25,425 nucleotides of DNA from an uncultured Collinsella sp. (GTDB lineage: Bacteria; Actinomycetota; Coriobacteriia; Coriobacteriales; Coriobacteriaceae), in NCBI GenBank assembly GCA_902493915.1, contig CABUQY010000020.1, positions 1 to 25,425 of the forward strand, written 5' to 3'. This document shows, in pieces, positions 20,684 through 25,425 of this stretch (positions are counted from its first letter, which is position 1; each line of letters begins with the position of its first letter). The notes under the pieces are model-generated. The model worked only from the letters and a program-made list of their open reading frames with translations, did no database searches and was not told the origin of the DNA. A program made the translations under genes and the position numbers.

Positions 20684-21715
20684 ATGCCGGACAACGGATT
20701 GATTCAAAAGAAAGATGCGCACGAGATGGCTCATGGGCGTCCTGTCCAGATAACCGAGCACACGGCGGTAACCGAGCTGCAGCCCAGTCTGTCCGATGTC
20801 GTGTGCGCAAACAAAAAGCTGCAGATTGGCTTTATCGTTGCGCTCGTGGTCCTGGCGCTGCTGTCGGGCTTTGTAGCTCGTCCGCATTTCGCCGATACCA
20901 AAACTTGGGACTCCACCATCGAGGTCATCGATCAAAAGAAGGGCAACGTTTTGGCGCTCACGGCTTCATGCGTTGCTCTATCTGCGGGCATTACCGCGCT
21001 GCCGGGTGATACGGGAACGCCGGTTGCCGAGCAGCTCGCGCAGCTTTCAGGCAACCTTGGTATCGTGCTTGCCGTGCTATACCTAGAGAAATATTTGCTC
21101 ACGATTTTGTGGTCGGTTGGCTTGGGCGTCCTAATCCCGTTTGCGTTGGTGCTCTTTGCGGTGTCGCTCGGCATTCACGGGCGCTGGAGTACGAGCGCCG
21201 TCCTGCGCCGTGTGGCGACACGCGTGCTGGTGGTTGCCGTGATCGGCATGGCGCTCGTACCCGCGAGCGTATGGGTGTCGCAGAAGGTCGATGAAACGTA
21301 TCGCGTAAGTCTTGAGCAAGCTGAGCAAAAGGCGAGCGATGCCGCAAAGACGGCTGATGCCACGGACAAGTCAGCCGAGACCAGCTCAAAATCGAACAAG
21401 AAAAAATCCGAGGCCAAGGAGTCCAAAAACGTGCTCGAGCAGTTGACTGACGGGGCCTCGAGCCTTGTTACGTCGGTGACCAGCGGTGCCAAGCAGATGA
21501 CCGATGAGATCGTGCATCAGGTGACCGATCTGATCGAAGGCGTCATCGTGATGATCGTGACCTCGTGTGTGATTCCTCTACTGGTGCTCGTGGCGTTCCT
21601 GTGGCTAGGACACGTGCTGCTGGGGATCGATATCTCCGGTCCCGCGAACTATCTGACGGGTCGTTTCCTGAGCGCTCCGTCCAGACATGCCAAGAAGAGC
21701 GGGCAGTCTGAGTAG
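20684..21715 (+). CDS. Unrecognised integral membrane protein
   Basis: The 343-residue protein has a confident start: AGGAGG seven bases before the ATG. After a 45-residue hydrophilic N-terminus come hydrophobic segments at about 46-65, 89-106, 123-140, 141-163 and 179-198. Next is a long Ala/Lys/Glu/Ser-rich hydrophilic stretch (about 200-280; SLEQAEQKASDAAKTADATD looks coiled-coil-like), and finally a strong segment at about 285-315 with a basic C-terminus (SAPSRHAKKSG). No catalytic motif, ABC, PTS or transporter signature is visible. It sits alone between two terminators, inside the lac gene region but with its own promoter area, so a link to sugar uptake is not established. I cannot assign a family. 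Confidence 0.75.
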   Translation: MPDNGLIQKKDAHEMAHGRPVQITEHTAVTELQPSLSDVVCANKKLQIGFIVALVVLALLSGFVARPHFADTKTWDSTIEVIDQKKGNVLALTASCVALSAGITALPGDTGTPVAEQLAQLSGNLGIVLAVLYLEKYLLTILWSVGLGVLIPFALVLFAVSLGIHGRWSTSAVLRRVATRVLVVAVIGMALVPASVWVSQKVDETYRVSLEQAEQKASDAAKTADATDKSAETSSKSNKKKSEAKESKNVLEQLTDGASSLVTSVTSGAKQMTDEIVHQVTDLIEGVIVMIVTSCVIPLLVLVAFLWLGHVLLGIDISGPANYLTGRFLSAPSRHAKKSGQSE

Positions 21716-21749
21716 GCGGCAAAGCGATCCTTGGAAGATCAACCGTAAG

Positions 21750-21790
21750 AAGGGCGGCCGAGACGAGTTCTCGGCCGCCCTTTTGTTTGT
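21750..21790 (+). terminator. Rho-independent terminator of the membrane-protein gene
   Basis: GGGCGGCCGAGA (21752-21763) pairs perfectly with TCTCGGCCGCCC (21769-21780), five-base loop, followed by TTTTGTTTGTT. Confidence 0.9.
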
Positions 21791-21852
21791 TGAACACGTG
21801 GGCGCTACGTCCGCGCCCGGTCCAAACGGTCAGCAATCATCCGTGGACGGTA

Positions 21853-21930
21853 TTTGTTCAAAAAAGAACAAAGACAAACAAATAATAGTTGCAGTTACTG
21901 TTCGAATGTGTTCAAATAAACATGAACAGT
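21853..21930 (+). promoter_or_regulatory. Operator cluster of the lacAB operon: TGTTC/GAACA boxes
   Basis: TTTGTTC-AAAAAA-GAACAAA (21853-21872) is a perfect 7-bp inverted repeat. ACTGTTC (21897-21903) and GAACAGT (21924-21930) form another, with a further TGTTC at 21909. This fills the middle of the 307-base gap before lacA. The boxes resemble those before lacF and the deoR gene. A DeoR/LacR operator is the likely reading. Confidence 0.5.
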
Positions 21931-22022
21931 GAAGAACCGCACATTCAGATGCCCGGACCTGAACGCGATTCAACACTTCCAAACAGAAACTACGCACCTG
22001 CGTATCTCTCAAGGAGGATGTC

Positions 22023-22451
22023 ATGAGGGTTGTAATCGCTTCCGATGCCGACGGTATGTCGATGAAGGAGTCCATCAAGGAGATGCTCATCGCCGACGGT
22101 CACGAGGTCGTCGACTATTCCGAGACCCCTGCCGCGGACTTTGTCGATTCCGCGACCGCCGTTGCCAAGGACCTGCTGGAGCACAAGGATTCCCAGGGCT
22201 TCGCATTCGATAAGTACGGCGTCGGCTCCTATATGGCCGCCGTCAAGATCAAGGGCATGGTCGTCGCCAACATTTCCGACGAGCGTTCCGCCTACATGAC
22301 CCGCGAGCACAACGGCTCGCGCATGGTCACCATGGGCCCGGGCGTTGTGGGCACCGAGGTCGCCAAGAAGATCGCCCGCGAGTTCCTGCGCGCCCAGTAC
22401 GCCGGCGGCCGTCACCAGATCCGTGTCGACATGCTCAACAAGATGGCCTAA
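22023..22451 (+). CDS. lacA: Galactose-6-phosphate isomerase subunit LacA
   Basis: The 142-residue protein is the LacA half of the heteromeric enzyme converting galactose-6-phosphate to tagatose-6-phosphate (RpiB/LacA/LacB family). The whole sequence follows the staphylococcal and lactococcal LacA pattern: VIASDADGMSMKESIK, DFVDSATAVAKD, KIKGMVVANISDERSAYMTR, HNGSRMVTMGPGVVG and the C-terminal GGRHQIRVDMLNKM. It has the usual length. As in other LacA proteins the RpiB-type catalytic Cys motif (CGTG) is absent; LacB carries it. The start has AAGGAGG five bases before the ATG. It is the first gene of a plus-strand unit with lacB 63 bases downstream. Confidence 0.95.
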   Translation: MRVVIASDADGMSMKESIKEMLIADGHEVVDYSETPAADFVDSATAVAKDLLEHKDSQGFAFDKYGVGSYMAAVKIKGMVVANISDERSAYMTREHNGSRMVTMGPGVVGTEVAKKIAREFLRAQYAGGRHQIRVDMLNKMA

Positions 22452-22514
22452 CGAGAGCCACCGAGAACTCGAACTTCTACCTCAACTTGTGAATTCAGAC
22501 GAAAGGACGTTCTG

Positions 22515-23039
22515 ATGAAGAAGACCATCGCAATCGGTTGCGACCATATCGTTACGGACGAGAAGATCTATCTGGCCGACCGCCTGGAGCAGGCTGGCTA
22601 CAAGGTGCTCGACTGCGGCACCTACAGCCACACCCGTACGCACTATCCCATCTACGGTAAGGCCGTGGGTGAGGCTGTTGCCAGCGGCAAGGCCGACTTT
22701 GGCGTGGCCCTGTGCGGCACCGGCATCGGCATCACCAACGCCGTCAACAAGGTTCCCGGCGCTCGCTGCGCTCTGGTCCGCGACATGACCTCTGCCCTGT
22801 ATGCCCGTCGCGAGCTCAACGCCAACATCGTGGGCTTTGGCGGCAAGATCACCGGCGAGTTCCTGATGGCCGACATCATGCTTGCCTTCCTGGAGGAGCC
22901 CTACGAGAAGACCCCCGAGCACGATGCCCTGATCGCCAAGATCGATGCCTGCAATAAGGCCGACGCCGAGGCTCAGGCTGACCCGCACTTCTTTGACGAG
23001 TTCCTCGAGAAGTGGGACCGCGGCGAATACCACGACTAA
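22515..23039 (+). CDS. lacB: Galactose-6-phosphate isomerase subunit LacB
   Basis: The 174-residue partner of LacA in the cytoplasmic galactose-6-phosphate to tagatose-6-phosphate isomerase. Family features: IAIGCDHIVTDEK, HTRTHYPIYGKAVGE, LCGTGIGITNAVNKVPG with the expected catalytic Cys, ALVRDMTSALYARRELNAN, GFGGKITGE, and a C-terminus (ADPHFFDEFLEKWDRGEYHD) that matches LacB of Gram-positives almost exactly. The ATG has AAAGGA seven bases upstream. It follows lacA in one operon. After its stop the operon is interrupted by 378 bases holding a repeated hairpin and a long inverted repeat before lacX, so lacX and lacC may be partly uncoupled from lacAB. Confidence 0.95.
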   Translation: MKKTIAIGCDHIVTDEKIYLADRLEQAGYKVLDCGTYSHTRTHYPIYGKAVGEAVASGKADFGVALCGTGIGITNAVNKVPGARCALVRDMTSALYARRELNANIVGFGGKITGEFLMADIMLAFLEEPYEKTPEHDALIAKIDACNKADAEAQADPHFFDEFLEKWDRGEYHD

Positions 23040-23043
23040 GGAG

Positions 23044-23185
23044 GTTACGCGGTTTTACCAAACCGCGTAACGGGTCGACGCTGCGCGCCGCCCAGGCACC
23101 CCATCTCGCCGCTCAAACCGTCGCTCGCGTACATGAAGTACGCGTCGCTCCTCTTTCGCGGCGACCTGGGGCACCTGAGCGCCGC
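23044..23185. repeat. Composite palindromic repeat between lacB and lacX
   Basis: Part 1: GTTACGCGGTTT-TACC-AAACCGCGTAAC (23044-23071), a perfect 12-bp stem, continuing into a 44-base segment repeated at 25290-25333 with one mismatch. Part 2: 28-base imperfect arms 23085-23112 and 23158-23185 (22 of 28 pair), enclosing CGCGTAC-ATGAA-GTACGCG (23126-23144). No protein is coded here. The rest of the gap (23186-23417) holds a possible -10 (TATACT, 23300-23305) that could serve lacX-lacC. Confidence 0.75.
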
Positions 23186-23417
23186 TCGCTGACGTTTGAG
23201 TGACCTGTGAGATCGCCCCTGTTGTTGCGAAGTGTTCTGGTACGGCGAGCTGCTCCGATAACACGTTTGCTTGCTTGGCTTGAGTGCTTCGCTCTTGGCT
23301 ATACTTGGCGATTTGCAGCTTTTCAATTGACGGCTCGCGTTTCTGTGAGGGGGCGCGGGCCGGTTTTCTATCAGCCCTATTGACTTGGCGGGCTGTCGTA
23401 AGAAAGGGAAGGCTCCT

Positions 23418-24299
23418 ATGGAGTTTGTTCTTGATAACGGTTCTATTCGTGTGGCACTGAGCACGGCTGGCGGATCGTTCACTTCGATTAAAGCCAACGG
23501 CCGTGAGTACCTGTGGCAGGGCGACCCGGCGGTGTGGTCGGGCCAGGCACCCATTTGTTTCCCGATCTGCGGCGGCCTTCGTGACGGTCGCGCAATGACC
23601 ATGGGCGGCCGCGAGGTCAAGCTCGCCCGCCACGGCTTTGCTCGCAAGCAGGAGTGGAAGCTCGAGGAGCAGAGCGACAACATGGTTGTGCTGAGCTTAA
23701 GCTCTGCCGACCATGCCGAGTTGCTCGAGCAGTACCCGTATCCGTTTAAGATCGTTGCTCGTTACACGATCGATGCGGAGAAGGTGGCCGTGTCGTACGA
23801 GGTGACCAATGAGGGCACCGAGGACATGCCGTTCTTTGTGGGCGGTCACCCTGGCTTTAAGTGCCCGCTTGACGAGGGCGAGTCCTACGACGACTACGAG
23901 CTCCGTTTTGAGCAGCGCGAGGCCGCCGAGCTCTGTACTGCCGTTCCCTCGACGGGCCTGATTGATGTTGAGCATCGCAGCAAGAACCCGATGGTTGGCC
24001 ATGACCTGCCGCTGACCCACGAACTCTTTGACTTCGCAGAGACCATCTTTGACGTGCCCGAGAGCCGCGTGGTTACGCTTACCAAGAAAACCGAGGACAA
24101 GGGCGTGCGCCTGACGTTCCCCGATATGCCATACCTGATTGTGTGGAGCAAGCCCGAGGGCGACTTTGTGGCCGTGGAACCGTGGGGCGGCCTGTCCACC
24201 TGCTCCGACGAGGACGATATTCTGGAGCACAAGCGCGGCTGCCTGGTGGCCAAGCCGGGAGAGACCGTCACCCGCGGCTTTGAGATCGAGATCCTTTAA
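23418..24299 (+). CDS. lacX: LacX-type aldose 1-epimerase-family protein
   Basis: The 293-residue protein is a distant mutarotase homologue of the LacX subgroup, known as the last gene of the lactococcal lac operon; its precise substrate is not settled. Features: a GGSFTSIKANGREYLWQGDPAVWSGQAP-type N-terminus, PICGGL, HGFARK, NEGTEDMPFFVGGHPGF (the usual His), LIVWSKPEGDFVAVEPWGG (Glu and Trp-Gly-Gly near the active site). The frame begins at 23385 but GGAAGG stands five bases before the ATG at 23418, giving the standard start MEFVLDNGSI. It lies between lacB and lacC, 53 bases before lacC, and is likely co-transcribed with it. It is about 60 residues shorter than the true GalM at 1249 and clearly a different branch. 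Confidence 0.88.
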   Translation: MEFVLDNGSIRVALSTAGGSFTSIKANGREYLWQGDPAVWSGQAPICFPICGGLRDGRAMTMGGREVKLARHGFARKQEWKLEEQSDNMVVLSLSSADHAELLEQYPYPFKIVARYTIDAEKVAVSYEVTNEGTEDMPFFVGGHPGFKCPLDEGESYDDYELRFEQREAAELCTAVPSTGLIDVEHRSKNPMVGHDLPLTHELFDFAETIFDVPESRVVTLTKKTEDKGVRLTFPDMPYLIVWSKPEGDFVAVEPWGGLSTCSDEDDILEHKRGCLVAKPGETVTRGFEIEIL

Positions 24300-24352
24300 C
24301 GAGCTATCGTATGTTTGGGGCGGGTTATGCCGCCCCGGAACAGGAGTTCAAC

Positions 24353-25288
24353 ATGATTCTGACCGTTACCATGAACCCGTCGATTGATACGCGCTATCAG
24401 CTCGACAAGCTGATCATCGACGATGTTAACCGTGTGACACCCGAAAAGACCGCTGGCGGCAAGGGCCTCAACGTGAGTCGCGTGCTGCTGCAGCTGGGTG
24501 ACGACGTGCTCGCGACCGGCCTGCTCGGCGGCCACATGGGTGCCTATATGGCCGAGCTTATGGATGCCGACGGCGTCAAGAACGACTTTGTGCCTATTGC
24601 TGGTGAGACGCGCATCTGCCTGAATATCCTGCACGAGGGTAATCAGACCGAGCTGCTGGAGAGCGGCCCGCAGATCGCCCCGGCCGAGCTCGAGGCCTTT
24701 ACGGCCAAGTTTGCCGAGCTTGCAGCGAAGGCGGACGTCGTGACGCTTTCGGGCTCGCTGCCGCGTGGCGTCGATGCTGGCTACTATGCCGAGCTCGTCA
24801 AGATCGCCGAGGAGGCGGGCGCCAAGGTGCTGCTCGACACCTCGGGTGCATCGCTGGAGGCCGCGCTGGAGTCCGACGCTAAGCCTGAGCTCGTAAAGCC
24901 CAATCTGACCGAGATTAACGGCCTGCTGGGTACGTCCTTTACGACCGATGATGTCGATGCCCTGCGCGAGGCGCTTGCTGCCGATGACCGCTTTGCCGGT
25001 ATCCCCTGGGTTGTCGTTTCGATGGGCGCTGCCGGTTCGGTGGGCTTCCATGAGGGCCGTGCGTTCCGTGCCAAGACGCCCGCGATTGCGGCTGTGAACG
25101 CGACGGGTTCCGGCGACTCGACCATCGCCGGCTTTGCGCATGCCATTGCTGCTGGTGCCGACGACGTCACGGTGCTCAAGACCGCCAATACCTGCGGCAA
25201 GCTCAACGCCATGGATCCCAAGACCGGTCACCTGGTCATGGACCGCTGGGACGAGATCTACAACAACGTTGAAGTAACGGAGCTTTAG
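24353..25288 (+). CDS. lacC: Tagatose-6-phosphate kinase
   Basis: The 311-residue PfkB/ribokinase-family enzyme phosphorylates tagatose-6-phosphate with ATP to tagatose-1,6-bisphosphate. Motifs: MILTVTMNPSIDTRYQL, TAGGKGLNVSRVL (PfkB signature 1), LSGSLPRGV, KPNLTEINGLL, VVSMGAAGS, and NATGSGDSTIAGF with the catalytic Asp of PfkB signature 2. Length and N-terminus fit LacC closely; 1-phosphofructokinase FruK is the nearest alternative, but the lacAB context and the DDVNRV segment favour LacC. AGGAG lies seven bases before the ATG. The operon ends here with repeats and a terminator-like structure, and no lacD (tagatose-bisphosphate aldolase) follows within the remaining 137 bases. Confidence 0.92.
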   Translation: MILTVTMNPSIDTRYQLDKLIIDDVNRVTPEKTAGGKGLNVSRVLLQLGDDVLATGLLGGHMGAYMAELMDADGVKNDFVPIAGETRICLNILHEGNQTELLESGPQIAPAELEAFTAKFAELAAKADVVTLSGSLPRGVDAGYYAELVKIAEEAGAKVLLDTSGASLEAALESDAKPELVKPNLTEINGLLGTSFTTDDVDALREALAADDRFAGIPWVVVSMGAAGSVGFHEGRAFRAKTPAIAAVNATGSGDSTIAGFAHAIAAGADDVTVLKTANTCGKLNAMDPKTGHLVMDRWDEIYNNVEVTEL

Positions 25289-25289
25289 G

Positions 25290-25333
25290 GTTACGCGGTT
25301 TTACCAAACCGCGTAACGGCTCGACGCTGCGCG
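25290..25333. repeat. Second copy of the GTTACGCGG hairpin repeat
   Basis: The perfect 12-bp stem GTTACGCGGTTT-TACC-AAACCGCGTAAC starts two bases past the lacC stop. The 44-base segment matches 23044-23087 except at one base. In both places it directly follows a lac gene stop. Confidence 0.85.
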
Positions 25334-25334
25334 G

Positions 25335-25425
25335 GCCGCATTTGGACAATCTGACGTTCAACTTCAAGGGCGCGACCAGAAGGTCAGCGCCCTTTCGTTT
25401 CACGTCACCTTGTCTCAAATGCGGC
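25335..25425. terminator. Nested palindrome with terminator-like core at the end of the lac operon
   Basis: Three nested inverted pairs share one centre: GCCGCATTTGGACAA (25335-25349) with TTGTCTCAAATGCGGC (25410-25425, one extra base); TGACGT (25352-25357) with ACGTCA (25402-25407); AAGGGCGC (25366-25373) with GCGCCCTT (25387-25394), followed by TCGTTTC. The inner stem may terminate lacC transcripts, or act in both directions. The structure reaches the window edge and may continue. Confidence 0.6.

Noticed and set aside
24353..25288. 1-phosphofructokinase (FruK) for the PfkB-family gene
   Set aside because: The family is shared, but the N-terminal and PfkB signature segments follow LacC, and it lies with lacA, lacB and lacX.

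Overview
The window looks like part of the chromosome of a gut actinobacterium of the class Coriobacteriia, most likely Collinsella. That guess rests on high-GC coding, the actinobacterial style of the intergenic repeats, and a dense lactose/galactoside PTS gene set. It is recognition of style, not a database match.

Layout. 1-1220: the 3' end of an unrecognised gene, a tRNA-Thr(CGU) on the minus strand, and an orphan mannose-family PTS IIB protein whose phosphorylatable histidine is replaced by tyrosine. 1249-3271: galM (minus) divergent from a DeoR/LacR-type regulator (plus). 3391-7380: a repeat pair, then a lower-GC cassette with a GntR/UTRA regulator and an unrecognised TIM-barrel-like protein (minus), divergent from a Lac-family PTS IICB (plus). 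7385-9866: an accessory patch holding a truncated copy of the DeoR regulator, an AlbA_2/Schlafen-type putative transcriptional regulator with a striking upstream array of TGACACG half-sites, and a Phd/YefM-ParE/RelE toxin-antitoxin pair. 9933-19873: two parallel cassettes, each an IICB-lacG operon (minus) divergent from its own LacI-family regulator (plus). 20088-25288: lacF (the only Lac-type IIA in the window), an unrecognised membrane protein, then lacA, lacB, lacX and lacC (all plus).

How the genes work together. Galactosides are imported and phosphorylated by the Lac-family IICB permeases, with LacF as the only visible phosphate donor. The two LacG enzymes hydrolyse the 6-phosphogalactosides, LacAB isomerises galactose-6-phosphate to tagatose-6-phosphate, and LacC phosphorylates it to tagatose-1,6-bisphosphate. 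The aldolase LacD is not in the window. In effect this is a lactococcal/staphylococcal lac operon broken into separately controlled units and duplicated at the transport/hydrolysis step.

Most unusual signals. (1) Three intergenic arrays of about 58-bp inverted-repeat units repeat with a period of 80-81 bp at all three sites and show compensatory stem changes. (2) Identical or near-identical operator-like palindromes are shared by the two LacI cassettes. (3) A CGGTGAACGGT motif occurs in front of three PTS/regulator units. (4) There is a nine-half-site array upstream of the AlbA_2 gene. (5) The IIB protein has lost its histidine. (6) The GntR/TIM-barrel/IICB cassette has no hydrolase and an unknown product.
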